Below are positions 16,830 through 25,917 of a stretch of 64,000 nt of DNA, one piece after another. A model generated the notes under the pieces. That model worked only from the letters and a program-made list of their open reading frames with translations. It did not search any database and was not told where the DNA came from. Positions within the stretch are counted from its first letter, which is position 1. Each line of letters opens with the position of its first letter. The position numbers were made by a program, and so were the translations under genes. Origin of the DNA: an uncultured Fodinibius sp. (GTDB lineage: Bacteria > Bacteroidota > Rhodothermia > Balneolales > Balneolaceae); the NCBI GenBank assembly GCA_913056455.1, contig CAJXMJ010000005.1, positions 1 to 64,000 on the forward strand, given 5' to 3'.

Positions 16830-19820
16830 ATGGTAAACGTGCGCCGAATAATTAGCTTATTAGTCATCTGCATACTCACCGGATTTTTGCAACTTCAAGC
16901 GCAGGAAGTACAAGAGTCTGCTTCTCAGGATTTTAATAATGGCGTTACCCTTTTTGATAAAGGACTTTTCGAAGAGTCTATTACCGAATTTGAGCATTTC
17001 ATACAAAAGCACGGGAATCATCAGCTTGTCACAACTGCAAATTATTATTTAGCACGTGCCAAGGCTAAAGTGGATACGACGAACAAATCAGTATACTTTG
17101 AAGAGTTTATCGATGAGTTCCCATTTTCTAACTATTCTTCAAAGTTACTTTTTGATCTTGGCCAACAGGCCGACAGTGCAGGGCAGTACAGACAAGCTGA
17201 AACATATTACAGTCGCGCCCTAAAATTAGGTCTTAATAAAAAACAGTCAGCGAAGGCGTATTATTGGATGGGAGAATCAGCTGCAGCTGATAGTAGTTTT
17301 GTACAGGCCCGACAGTATTTTATGACGTTGGCGGATGAATATCCAAAAAGCGAGTGGGCAGCGAAGGCATTATATGCCCGGGGGCGACTGTACCTTAGTG
17401 AAAATAAGTACGACTCTTCAAGTGTTGCTTTTGAAATTTTAAAAGAGCGTTATCCCAACAACGAAATGTCCCGTCGGGTCGGAACAGCACTGGGAGAGTC
17501 TTATTACCAGCAAGGCCGTTACAAAGAAGCCATAGAAGCTCTCAAAAATGCAATGCCTCATCTTGATGATGAGCTGCGTTCCAAAGCCGTTTATTTGATC
17601 GCAGAAAGCAGTAATTATCTGGGTAACTATGATGAAGCGTCAAGGTATTATAAGCAGTATATCAATTTAAATGAGGGAACTGATAAAGTACGCGTGGCTC
17701 ACTATGGATTGGGATGGTTGTATCATAAGCAGGAGATTTATCATTGGGCAGCCGATGAATTTGGAAAAGCGGCTGAGGGAGAGGATGAGACGGCTCGAAA
17801 AGCACTTTATTACAAGGCTGTTAATGAAAAACTTGGCTCACGTTATGGAGATGCCTTAAATACGTTCCGCACCTATGGTGATCGTTTCCAGCAAGGCCTC
17901 TGGGTGGAGCGGGCCTATTATGAATGGGCTGTTACGGCTTATGAAGTTGGACGTCATACCGAAGCCATTGAAGCATTGTTGCCGTTGGTTCGAAGTGATC
18001 GCGAGCTGGATTGGAAAGGGAAGGTCTATACCTTGCTGGGCGAAGCCTATTTTGCGAACAAAGAATATACCCGGGCTTTACAAGCTTTTGAAGCTGCAGA
18101 GAAAGTTACGGATGTTGATCCTGCTATCAAGCGTCAGGCGAAGTTCCAAAAAGCATGGGTTCAGTATAGTAATCACGCCTATGAGCAGGCTCAACCCATT
18201 TTCAGATCGGTATATACTGAAGCACCTGATACCAAACTGGGACAGGAAGCACTTTTCTGGAGTGCTGATGCCCTTTACCAGTCACAGCAATATGGCCAAG
18301 CTGCCAACCAATTTGCTGAGTTTATTAAACGCTATCCTGACCATGAGATGATTGGTCCGGCGAATTATGCCTTGGGCTGGAGCTATTTCAAAAACGGTAA
18401 TTATCAGCAGGCTATTGATCCATTTAAAACCTTTTATCAGGATTACGAAGCGCCGGACGTAGCCTTATACCCTTATGATACTGATACGCAACTGCGTATT
18501 GGGGATGCCTACTATGCGATTAGCGATTATGAAAATGCTGTTTCTTATTACCAGGAAGCAATAGGGGCCGAGCCCGGTGGCGATTATGCAATGTATCAAA
18601 TGGCGAACAGTTACTATCGAGATGAACAAACCTACGAAGCAGTAACTACGTTTAGACGGTTTCTTAGAATTTATCCCTACAGTCAATTTGTGGAGCAGGC
18701 CCAATATAATATCGCTTATATTTATTTAAATACCGGAAATTATACGCAAGCGGTCGAAGAATTCCAGGAGGTCATTAATAAGTACCCGAATACCGAATGG
18801 GCGGCCCGTGCCCAATACAATATCGGGGATGCCTATTATAATGCCGGTGATTACAAAAAAGCTATTGCCGCTTATAAAGATGTGATGGAGGGATATCCGC
18901 AGAGTGAGTATATTATTGAAGCTGTAAACGGCATTCAGTATTCACAGATGTCGTTGGGACAACCAGATTCAAGTTCGGCTATTCTGGAAGACTTTATTGC
19001 GGATCACCCACAGACATCAATGGCTGACAGACTTCGGTTCCGTCAGGCTGATAACCGAATGCAGTCGGGTAATTACCAGGCAGCTATCGATGAATTTCAG
19101 CAATATATCAGGATTACGAATAACCAGGAGTTATTGCCGGATGCTCATTTTAACCTTGCCAATGCTTACGAACAGACCGACCAAATTGCCAAGGCAGTGG
19201 ATGAGTATGAGATGATTGTCAATGAATTTTCCGATTCAGAACGTGTAGGCCCCTCTCTAGCTTCTTTGGGACGAATTGCCTATTCGCGGGTTAATTATAA
19301 GCAGTCATTTAAATACTTTAGCCAACTTGCTGAACAGGAACAGAAGTACAGAGGAGAGGCCTATATCGGTATGGGGAATGCTCAGTTGGCGATGAATAAT
19401 TTATCTGAGGCTGAAAAATATTATCAGGCAGCGCTGGATAATAACAGTGGTTATGCCCCTGCCAAAGTAGGGCTGGCCAAGATCGCTATTGAAAGAGAAG
19501 ATTATCAACGAGCACAAGAACTGTTATCACCCATTGCCGAATCAAATACAACTGAGGTAGGAGCTGAAGCCCAATACTATCTGGGAGAAATCCATCAGCA
19601 GCAGGGTAATTATAAACAAGCTGTAAAAGCTTATGCCAATGTAAATATTTTATATGAGGCGTTTAGCAATTGGGTTGCCAGAGCATTGTTACGGCAGGCA
19701 GAAAGCTATATTCAAATGGGACAGCGGGGAGAGGCTCGTTCTACACTCAATACTTTGATAGAAGATTATCCCGGTACGCCACAAGCAAAAGATGCACAGG
19801 AATTATTGGATTCACAGTAG
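16830..19820 (+). CDS. Exported tetratricopeptide-repeat protein
   Basis: A 996-residue protein with a Sec signal peptide (MVNVRRIISLLVICILTGFL, cleavage near LQAQ at about 25) and TPR or Sel1-type helical repeats over almost its whole length. Repeats are recognisable by phrases such as YYSRALKLGL, AAYKDVMEGYPQSEYI and YYQAALDNNSGYAPA, at least twenty by eye. It resembles the long periplasmic TPR proteins of Bacteroidota that scaffold envelope or gliding machinery (YfgC- or BamD-like subsets also exist), but the function is unknown. It precedes aroA by three bases. Confidence 0.75.
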   Translation: MVNVRRIISLLVICILTGFLQLQAQEVQESASQDFNNGVTLFDKGLFEESITEFEHFIQKHGNHQLVTTANYYLARAKAKVDTTNKSVYFEEFIDEFPFSNYSSKLLFDLGQQADSAGQYRQAETYYSRALKLGLNKKQSAKAYYWMGESAAADSSFVQARQYFMTLADEYPKSEWAAKALYARGRLYLSENKYDSSSVAFEILKERYPNNEMSRRVGTALGESYYQQGRYKEAIEALKNAMPHLDDELRSKAVYLIAESSNYLGNYDEASRYYKQYINLNEGTDKVRVAHYGLGWLYHKQEIYHWAADEFGKAAEGEDETARKALYYKAVNEKLGSRYGDALNTFRTYGDRFQQGLWVERAYYEWAVTAYEVGRHTEAIEALLPLVRSDRELDWKGKVYTLLGEAYFANKEYTRALQAFEAAEKVTDVDPAIKRQAKFQKAWVQYSNHAYEQAQPIFRSVYTEAPDTKLGQEALFWSADALYQSQQYGQAANQFAEFIKRYPDHEMIGPANYALGWSYFKNGNYQQAIDPFKTFYQDYEAPDVALYPYDTDTQLRIGDAYYAISDYENAVSYYQEAIGAEPGGDYAMYQMANSYYRDEQTYEAVTTFRRFLRIYPYSQFVEQAQYNIAYIYLNTGNYTQAVEEFQEVINKYPNTEWAARAQYNIGDAYYNAGDYKKAIAAYKDVMEGYPQSEYIIEAVNGIQYSQMSLGQPDSSSAILEDFIADHPQTSMADRLRFRQADNRMQSGNYQAAIDEFQQYIRITNNQELLPDAHFNLANAYEQTDQIAKAVDEYEMIVNEFSDSERVGPSLASLGRIAYSRVNYKQSFKYFSQLAEQEQKYRGEAYIGMGNAQLAMNNLSEAEKYYQAALDNNSGYAPAKVGLAKIAIEREDYQRAQELLSPIAESNTTEVGAEAQYYLGEIHQQQGNYKQAVKAYANVNILYEAFSNWVARALLRQAESYIQMGQRGEARSTLNTLIEDYPGTPQAKDAQELLDSQ

Positions 19821-19823
19821 ATT

Positions 19824-21110
19824 ATGAATAAGAAAGTTGATCCTGCCAATGGGCTAAATGGAACAATTAAATTGCCTCCTGACAAGTCAATTTCGCACCG
19901 TTCGGTGATGTTTGCTTCGTTACACGAAGGCCAATCTGTTATTCGCAACTTTTCTGCTGCTGCTGACCCTCACAGTACTATTGAATGTATGCGTGGCTTG
20001 GGAGTAACGATTCATGAAGATAATAGCACGGTAGAAGTCGAAGGGGTGGGAAGGGAAGGATTACAGGCCCCGCAAGGGGATTTAGACTGTGGAAACTCCG
20101 GCACCACCATGCGTTTGCTGAGCGGTATTATTGCTGGGGCCGGAGTGTCAGCGCGTCTTGTTGGAGATGAATCATTGTCAGCCCGTACCATGAAACGCAT
20201 TATTGATCCGCTTACCGAAATGGGGGCTGAAATAAATGCTCGGGAAGATGATTTTGCCCCGTTGGAAATCAGTCGGCCGAGACCAATAAAGCCGCTGCAC
20301 TTTCCGCTGCCCATCCCCAGTGCCCAGCTAAAATCGTGCGTGCTGTTAGCGGGATTATTTGGCAATGAGCAGACTGAAGTGATAGAAACGCTTTCCAGTC
20401 GTGACCATACTGAGCGACTATTGAGTCTGACGATCGAAGAAAAAGATGGACAAAAGCATATTTATTCATCGCAGAAGGATGATATTCCTGAGCAAACGTA
20501 TCGTATTCCCAACGATTTTTCAGCTGCCGCTTTTTGGTTGGTAGCAGGTGCAATTCATTCCAATGCAGAAATTACGCTGCCCAATGTAGGAATGAATCCA
20601 ACACGTTTCGGGGCTCTTGATATTTTGAAACGGATGGGGGCTGATGTTACTGTTAGTAATGAACATGACGAAGGCGCTGAACCGGTAGCAGATTTAAGCA
20701 TAGTAAGTTCAGCGTTACAACCCGTTAATATTACCGAAGAAATAGTCCCCAACTGTATTGATGAAATTCCAATTCTGATGATCGCCATGCTTTATGCCGA
20801 CGGTGTTTCTCGCGTATCTGGTGCAGAGGAACTACGTCACAAAGAAACGGATCGACTTTCTGCAATGGCTGAAGTGCTTGAGAGAGCCGGGGCTGATTTT
20901 ACCGAACACGAGGATGGGTTTGAAATTAAAGGCAATCACGACTTTGTGCCTGAATCGACATCCTTTAAAAGTTACCATGATCATCGAATTGCTATGTCGG
21001 CCGCGATATTGAGTTTAATGGGAGATCAATCATCACAGATACTCCATGCTGAATGTACTGCCATTTCTTACCCATCGTTCTGGGATGATCTATTACTTCT
21101 GACGAATTGA
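19824..21110 (+). CDS. aroA: 3-phosphoshikimate 1-carboxyvinyltransferase (EPSP synthase)
   Basis: Joins shikimate-3-phosphate and phosphoenolpyruvate to form EPSP in chorismate synthesis. The 428-residue protein has Lys21 in DKSISHRS, the PEP loop GNSGTTMRL at 90-98, the RTMKR segment at 121-125, SAQLK at 166-170, the catalytic Asp in NCIDEIP and the ELRHKETDRL segment. Three of four class II EPSP-synthase markers are present (RDHTE at 193-197, SAQLK, NPTR at 258-261); the fourth, GDKS, is PDKS here. It starts three bases after the TPR gene. Confidence 0.95.
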   Translation: MNKKVDPANGLNGTIKLPPDKSISHRSVMFASLHEGQSVIRNFSAAADPHSTIECMRGLGVTIHEDNSTVEVEGVGREGLQAPQGDLDCGNSGTTMRLLSGIIAGAGVSARLVGDESLSARTMKRIIDPLTEMGAEINAREDDFAPLEISRPRPIKPLHFPLPIPSAQLKSCVLLAGLFGNEQTEVIETLSSRDHTERLLSLTIEEKDGQKHIYSSQKDDIPEQTYRIPNDFSAAAFWLVAGAIHSNAEITLPNVGMNPTRFGALDILKRMGADVTVSNEHDEGAEPVADLSIVSSALQPVNITEEIVPNCIDEIPILMIAMLYADGVSRVSGAEELRHKETDRLSAMAEVLERAGADFTEHEDGFEIKGNHDFVPESTSFKSYHDHRIAMSAAILSLMGDQSSQILHAECTAISYPSFWDDLLLLTN

Positions 21111-21147
21111 TTGCCCAATCCGCAAATCTGACAATTCACTCTTATTG

Positions 21148-21203
21148 ATGACGTAATAATGCCAATACGTCATAAAAGTACCCCACCTTTATAACTTGGC
21201 ATT
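21148..21203. promoter_or_regulatory. Two overlapping inverted repeats before hsp20
   Basis: ATGACGTA (21148-21155) and TACGTCAT (21166-21173) form a perfect 8-bp inverted repeat with a 10-base spacer. A second pair, AATGCCAA (21158-21165) and TTGGCATT (21196-21203), overlaps the first, its left arm lying in the spacer. They precede the hsp20 ATG by 34-89 bp. This looks like an operator region; it is not a CIRCE element. Confidence 0.45.
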
Positions 21204-21236
21204 GTGATTGCTCATATAAAAGTGAATTTAGAATAA

Positions 21237-21674
21237 ATGGGTAAATCCATGAATGATTTTACAGTTGATATAGAGCGACAGTTAAACAAGCTGGGAAAGG
21301 ATATACAAAATTTTGTAGAACGCATTGTACCTCTCGAAGATAGAGGTCACGATTTTGCTCCAGCTTGTGATATTGTAGAAAGTGACGAAACTTATGCGAT
21401 TAAACTGGATTTGCCTGGGTTGTCAAAGAAAGAAATTAATATTGCTCTCAAAGAGCATGTTTTAACAGTGAAGGGTGAGCGGGCTGAGGAATTAGATGAT
21501 TCCGAGGTCTATCGCCGACAGGAGCGTTCAACGGGTGTGTTTTCTCGTTCGTTTGCGCTACCGGAAAATGTGAATACTGCTGAAATTGATGCGGTATTTC
21601 GTAATGGGGTATTGACAATTACAATGCCCAAATCGGATGTTCTTAATGATGCAGAATCTATTCCGATTAAGTAA
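21237..21674 (+). CDS. Hsp20 small heat-shock protein
   Basis: A 145-residue alpha-crystallin-family chaperone that holds unfolding client proteins for refolding, normally as large oligomers. The alpha-crystallin domain spans about 38-130, from the start FAPACDIVESDETYAIKLDL through the signature FRNGVLTITMPKSD near 120-135. The N-terminal region is short and the C-terminus has the I-P-I-like motif (SIPIK) that plugs neighbouring subunits. It is followed by dnaK, its likely refolding partner, across a 149-bp gap that holds a hairpin pair. An alternative ATG lies four codons in. Confidence 0.9.
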   Translation: MGKSMNDFTVDIERQLNKLGKDIQNFVERIVPLEDRGHDFAPACDIVESDETYAIKLDLPGLSKKEINIALKEHVLTVKGERAEELDDSEVYRRQERSTGVFSRSFALPENVNTAEIDAVFRNGVLTITMPKSDVLNDAESIPIK

Positions 21675-21690
21675 AACAATTTTTATCAGT

Positions 21691-21762
21691 GTCATGCTGA
21701 ACTTGTTTCAGCATCAGCACTAACAACTTGTTATAAAGATCCCGAAACAAGTTCGGGATGAC
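21691..21762. repeat. REP-like paired hairpin element
   Basis: Two 25-base arms, 21691-21715 and 21738-21762, are near reverse complements (GTCATnnnGAACTTGTTTCnnnATC). Each arm also folds on its own: TGCTGAA with TTCAGCA in arm one and ATCCCGAA with TTCGGGAT in arm two. The three differing bases on each side change together, preserving the stems. This matches a dispersed intergenic hairpin element I recognise in Bacteroidota genomes. Confidence 0.6.
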
Positions 21763-21823
21763 ATGAAACACAAGAAATTGCACAAAGAATTAAACAAACA
21801 ACAAAAAATCATAAACTACTATT

Positions 21824-23797
21824 ATGGGTAAGATTATAGGAATTGACTTAGGTACAACCAACTCCTGCGTTGCCGTAATGGAGGGCAATGAGCCTACTGT
21901 TATTCAAAATTCAGAAGGCGGCCGAACAACCCCATCGGTTGTGGCTTTCTCCAAAGACGGTGAGCGGTTAGTTGGGGCACCTGCAAAACGACAAGCAATT
22001 ACGAATCCGGAAAAAACAATTTCATCAATTAAACGCTTTATGGGCCGCTTCTATGATGAAGTGGATGAAGAGGCCAATCAAGCTTCTTACGAGATTGTAA
22101 AGGGTGACAATGATACGGCCCGCGTTCAGATTGAAGACCGTACATATACGCCTCAGGAAATTTCAGCCATGGTGCTCCAGAAGATGAAGCAAACAGCTGA
22201 AGAGTACCTGGGGGATGATGTAACGGAAGCGGTTATTACCGTTCCTGCATATTTTAACGATGCACAACGTAAAGCAACACAAGAAGCAGGAGAAATTGCC
22301 GGTCTTGATGTAAAACGAATTATTAACGAGCCAACCGCTGCTTCATTAGCTTATGGTCTTGACAAGAAAGATCAGGATATGACCATTGCTGTCTACGACC
22401 TTGGTGGCGGTACATTTGATATCTCGATTCTTGAACTTGGTGACGGCGTGTTTGAAGTTAAATCTACCTTCGGAGATACCCATCTCGGTGGGGATGACTT
22501 TGACTCCCGTCTGATCGATCACTTGGCTAAAGAGTTCAAGAAAGATGAAGGCATTGATCTGAGAGACGATCCCATGGCTATGCAGCGACTCAAAGATGCT
22601 GCTGAGAAAGCCAAGATAGAGCTTTCAAGCTCACAAAAAACAAATGTAAATCTGCCATTTATTACAGCTACGGATTCTGGACCCAAGCATCTGAACATTG
22701 ACATTACTCGGTCAGAGTTTGAAAAGATGATTGATGATCTGGTTCAGAAGACGCTTGATCCGTGCAAGAAAGTGCTGAGTGATGCAGACCTGTCACAGAA
22801 TGATATCGACGAAGTTATTTTGGTTGGCGGATCTACTCGAATTCCAAAAATTCAAGAAATTGTCAAAGATTTCTTCGGCAAAGATCCAAGTAAGGGTGTA
22901 AATCCCGATGAAGTTGTAGCGGTAGGTGCTGCAATTCAGGGTGGTGTAATGTCTGGCGATGTTGACGATGTTGTTCTGTTGGATGTTACTCCACTGTCAC
23001 TCGGTATTGAAACGCTCGGTGGAGTTACTACCGAACTTATTGAGGCAAATACGACCATCCCAACCAGCAAAACTGAAACATTTTCTACCGCTGCTGATAA
23101 TCAGACCAGCGTAGAAATTCATGTGTTGCAGGGTGAACGTGCCAAAGCCCAGGATAATAGAACGCTCGGACGTTTCCACTTGGATGGCATACCGCCAGCA
23201 CCGCGAGGTGTGCCTCAAATTGAGGTCACATTTGATATCGACGCCGACGGTGTGCTCAATGTAAGTGCCAAGGACAAAGGTACTGGCAAAGAGCAAAGCA
23301 TTCGTATCGAAGCCTCTTCTGGTCTTTCGGAAGATGAAATCGAGAAGATGAAAGAAGAAGCTGAGAAGCACGAAGAAGAAGACGAGCGTATTCGCGAGCG
23401 GGCAGAGAAATTAAACAAGGCAGACAGTCTTGTATTTTCAACGCGCAAGCAGCTTGATGAGCACGAAGATAAAATCTCTGACGAAAATAAAGAGAAAATC
23501 GAAGCTGCACTTGAGAAAGTGAAAGAGCTCCACGATCAGGAGAAAGTGGACGAGCTTGACGATGCCATGGAAGAATTGAATAACGCATGGTCAGAAGCTT
23601 CGCAAGAGATTTATCAGGGCGCTGCCCAAGGGCAACCCGGAGCTGGTGCTGCCGGACCGGGAGCCGCTGCTGGAGCAGCCGCCGGAGCTGGAGCTCCAAA
23701 CGGAGCCGCCGGCGCCGAAGCTGATCAAGACAGTGAAGATGATGAAGATGCTGTTGACGCCGACTTTGAAGTCGTCGATGAAGACGAAAACGAATAA
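21824..23797 (+). CDS. dnaK: Molecular chaperone DnaK (Hsp70)
   Basis: ATP-dependent chaperone that binds unfolded protein segments with DnaJ and GrpE. The 657-residue protein has all the phosphate motifs ([14 protein letters not shown] at 4-17, [11 protein letters not shown] near 196, GGSTRIPK near 340), the linker [14 protein letters not shown] and the substrate domain, with a helical lid from about 510. The C-terminal tail after about 595 is a low-complexity Ala-Gly-Pro-Gln stretch followed by an acidic segment ending in DENE rather than a canonical EEVD. It has a strong terminator 30 bp after its stop. No heat-shock operator of known type is visible, and DnaJ and GrpE are not in the window. 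Confidence 0.98.
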   Translation: MGKIIGIDLGTTNSCVAVMEGNEPTVIQNSEGGRTTPSVVAFSKDGERLVGAPAKRQAITNPEKTISSIKRFMGRFYDEVDEEANQASYEIVKGDNDTARVQIEDRTYTPQEISAMVLQKMKQTAEEYLGDDVTEAVITVPAYFNDAQRKATQEAGEIAGLDVKRIINEPTAASLAYGLDKKDQDMTIAVYDLGGGTFDISILELGDGVFEVKSTFGDTHLGGDDFDSRLIDHLAKEFKKDEGIDLRDDPMAMQRLKDAAEKAKIELSSSQKTNVNLPFITATDSGPKHLNIDITRSEFEKMIDDLVQKTLDPCKKVLSDADLSQNDIDEVILVGGSTRIPKIQEIVKDFFGKDPSKGVNPDEVVAVGAAIQGGVMSGDVDDVVLLDVTPLSLGIETLGGVTTELIEANTTIPTSKTETFSTAADNQTSVEIHVLQGERAKAQDNRTLGRFHLDGIPPAPRGVPQIEVTFDIDADGVLNVSAKDKGTGKEQSIRIEASSGLSEDEIEKMKEEAEKHEEEDERIRERAEKLNKADSLVFSTRKQLDEHEDKISDENKEKIEAALEKVKELHDQEKVDELDDAMEELNNAWSEASQEIYQGAAQGQPGAGAAGPGAAAGAAAGAGAPNGAAGAEADQDSEDDEDAVDADFEVVDEDENE

Positions 23798-23826
23798 CAG
23801 CTGATCCATCAATCATAAAATTGGAA

Positions 23827-23860
23827 AAGCCCTTCGCCGACCGGCGAAGGGCTTTTTTTT
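23827..23860 (+). terminator. Rho-independent terminator after dnaK
   Basis: A 12-bp perfect stem (AAGCCCTTCGCC and GGCGAAGGGCTT) closes a GACC loop, with eight T's beginning in the stem. It lies 30 bp after the dnaK stop. Confidence 0.95.
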
Positions 23861-23956
23861 ATTCTATATACTCTCAAGATATAATAGCATGAATTTAGTT
23901 GTTCTGATTACGCATCTCAGGAATGTGATAAGATCATTGACATAAGTTTTGCAAAG

Positions 23957-23987
23957 TTGGTTACAGCAAGGTGATATATTATATTTG
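23957..23987 (+). promoter_or_regulatory. Bacteroidota-type promoter of nadC-nadA
   Basis: TTG at 23957-23959, 20 bases, then TATATTTG at 23980-23987 matches both elements of the Bacteroidota housekeeping promoter, and the spacing is close to the usual 19-20. It lies 35 bp before the nadC start. It is the most complete promoter in the window. Confidence 0.7.
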
Positions 23988-24021
23988 GCTCGAAAATTGA
24001 TTACAGAATATTTAATATTTT

Positions 24022-24888
24022 TTGACTGATTTGGACCGTCCGAAGATTTCACTCATTGAGGAACTTGTTAATCGTGCTTTCAAGGAGGATATTTCTGACG
24101 GTGATGTAACGACAAATGCTATTGTTGATGAAATGCAACAGGCACAGGCTGTATGGATAGCCAAAGAACAAGGTATTGTTGCAGGACTCGATGTGGCCAA
24201 ACAAATTTTTGAACATTTGGATCCTAAGATACGATGGGATCCGAATGTCAGGGATGGTACACCGGTAGATAAGGGCAGTGAGATTCTCATCATAAAGGGT
24301 AAAGCCCGAGCACTGTTGACTGCCGAGCGCATTGCTTTAAACATAGTTCAGCGTATGTCTGGCATTGCTACCAAGACTCGTCAATTTGTAAATGCTGTTG
24401 AAGGGTATTCCACAAAAATTTTAGATACTCGCAAAACCGTACCGGGCTTTCGTAAACTGGATAAATACGCAGTTAAAGCCGGAGGAGGGACAAACCATCG
24501 CATGGGTTTATTTGATATGGCGATGATCAAGGATAATCACATTATTGCCGCGGGAAGTATTGCTAAAGCAGTGTCTGATGTGCGAAATACCAATCCGAAT
24601 ATTACAATTGAAGTTGAAACAACCGGTATTGAAGAAGTACAGCAAGCATTATCTGCTAAGGCTGATATTATTATGCTTGATAATATGGGTATAGAAGAAA
24701 TGAAACAGGCCGTAGAAATTATAGGTACGAAGGCTGAATCTGAAGCTTCCGGAAATGTCACTCTTGAAACCGTTAAGGATGTAGCAGCTACCGGGGTCGA
24801 CTATATTTCGGTAGGAGCCTTAACACACTCTGTCAAAGCTTTCGATATTAGTCAACGTTTAACGTATTTCAATAATCATACTAAGTAG
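24022..24888 (+). CDS. nadC: Nicotinate-nucleotide pyrophosphorylase (carboxylating)
   Basis: Converts quinolinate and PRPP to nicotinate mononucleotide with loss of CO2, in de novo NAD synthesis. The 288-residue protein has the family's beta-barrel and alpha/beta-barrel segments, with GIVAGLDVA near 53, the TRKTVPGFRKLDKYAV loop near 137, HRMGLFDMAMIKDNHI near 159 and the C-terminal SVGALTHSV. The start is TTG with no in-frame ATG before the conserved region. It forms a pair with nadA 12 bases downstream; nadB is not in the window. Confidence 0.95.
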   Translation: MTDLDRPKISLIEELVNRAFKEDISDGDVTTNAIVDEMQQAQAVWIAKEQGIVAGLDVAKQIFEHLDPKIRWDPNVRDGTPVDKGSEILIIKGKARALLTAERIALNIVQRMSGIATKTRQFVNAVEGYSTKILDTRKTVPGFRKLDKYAVKAGGGTNHRMGLFDMAMIKDNHIIAAGSIAKAVSDVRNTNPNITIEVETTGIEEVQQALSAKADIIMLDNMGIEEMKQAVEIIGTKAESEASGNVTLETVKDVAATGVDYISVGALTHSVKAFDISQRLTYFNNHTK

Positions 24889-24900
24889 AATTCAATCACA

Positions 24901-25845
24901 ATGATGGAGACCCAAGAACTTGTTGAGGGAATTAAAGAATTAAAAGAAAAAAAGAATGCCGTAATTTTAGGGCATAACTATATGGTGCCCGAAGTTCAGG
25001 GTATCGCTGATTATTTGGGGGATTCGCTTGGACTCTCGCACCAGGCCGCCGAAACTGAAGCGGATATGATAGTGTTTTGCGGAGTACATTTTATGGCAGA
25101 AACGGCTTCCATTATTTCGCCGAACAAAAAGGTTTTGATCCCTGATCTGGATGCCGGTTGTTCACTGGCCGACAGCATTACTGTCGAGCAGCTTCGAAAG
25201 TGGAAGGCGGAGCATCCGGATGCAGTGGTTGTTACCTATATTAATACCACAGCAGCTGTCAAAGCAGAGTGTGATTATTGTTGCACTTCTTCGAATGCGG
25301 TGGATATAGTGGAATCCATTCCGGAAGATAAAGAAATTTTGTTTTTACCTGATAAGTTTCTGGGATCTTATGTGGAGATGGTTACCGGGCGGGAGCTCAA
25401 CATTTGGGACGGTGCGTGCCATGTGCACGAAAAAATCGGCGAGCTGAACCTGGCTGAAAAGCAGAAAGAGTATCCCGATGCAGAGGTATTAATTCATCCG
25501 GAATGTGGTTGTTCAACCTCGTGCATGATGAAATCAGCGATGTATTTCGATTGTAAAGATGGTCATATTCATTCTACAAGCGGGATGTTAAAGCAAGCAC
25601 AAGAATCGGAGGCCGAAGAATTTGTAGTGGCTACAGAGACCGGTATTTTACATCGCATGCGCAAAGAGAATCCGGGAAAGCAATTCTATCCTGCGAATGA
25701 GAATTCGGTTTGTGAATATATGAAGATGATAAACCTTGAAAAGTTATATGATGCCTTGAAGTATGAGCAGTATGAGGTCAAAGTAGATGCCGAATTGGCC
25801 GAACGAGCTCACCTGCCGATCGAGCGCATGTTGAGTATTGCATAG
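24901..25845 (+). CDS. nadA: Quinolinate synthase
   Basis: A 4Fe-4S enzyme that condenses iminoaspartate with dihydroxyacetone phosphate to quinolinate. The 314-residue protein has three pseudo-symmetric domains. By spacing, the cluster ligands are most likely Cys87 (DAGCSLAD), Cys173 (WDGACHVHEK) and Cys271 (NSVCEYMK); the spacings of 86 and 98 fit the family. Substrate segments GHNYMVPEVQGIADYLGDS at 24-42 and HPECGCSTSC at 199-208 are visible. It starts ATG ATG 12 bases after nadC and shares the nadC promoter. An L-aspartate oxidase gene must lie elsewhere. Confidence 0.95.
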   Translation: MMETQELVEGIKELKEKKNAVILGHNYMVPEVQGIADYLGDSLGLSHQAAETEADMIVFCGVHFMAETASIISPNKKVLIPDLDAGCSLADSITVEQLRKWKAEHPDAVVVTYINTTAAVKAECDYCCTSSNAVDIVESIPEDKEILFLPDKFLGSYVEMVTGRELNIWDGACHVHEKIGELNLAEKQKEYPDAEVLIHPECGCSTSCMMKSAMYFDCKDGHIHSTSGMLKQAQESEAEEFVVATETGILHRMRKENPGKQFYPANENSVCEYMKMINLEKLYDALKYEQYEVKVDAELAERAHLPIERMLSIA

Positions 25846-25917
25846 GATATATAGGCGATTGTCGTAGTGTTATTTCAGGTTTATAAACGAGTTTGAAATG
25901 AGATCAAGTTAATTTTT

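Noticed and set aside
21111-21236. CIRCE (HrcA) operator before hsp20
   Set aside because: I looked for TTAGCACTC-N9-GAGTGCTAA here and before dnaK and found no match.
23256-23816. Open frame of 186 codons antisense to the 3' end of dnaK
   Set aside because: It mirrors the GC-rich, low-complexity DnaK tail, has a Leu-Arg-rich composition from codon complementarity, and no ribosome site or family.
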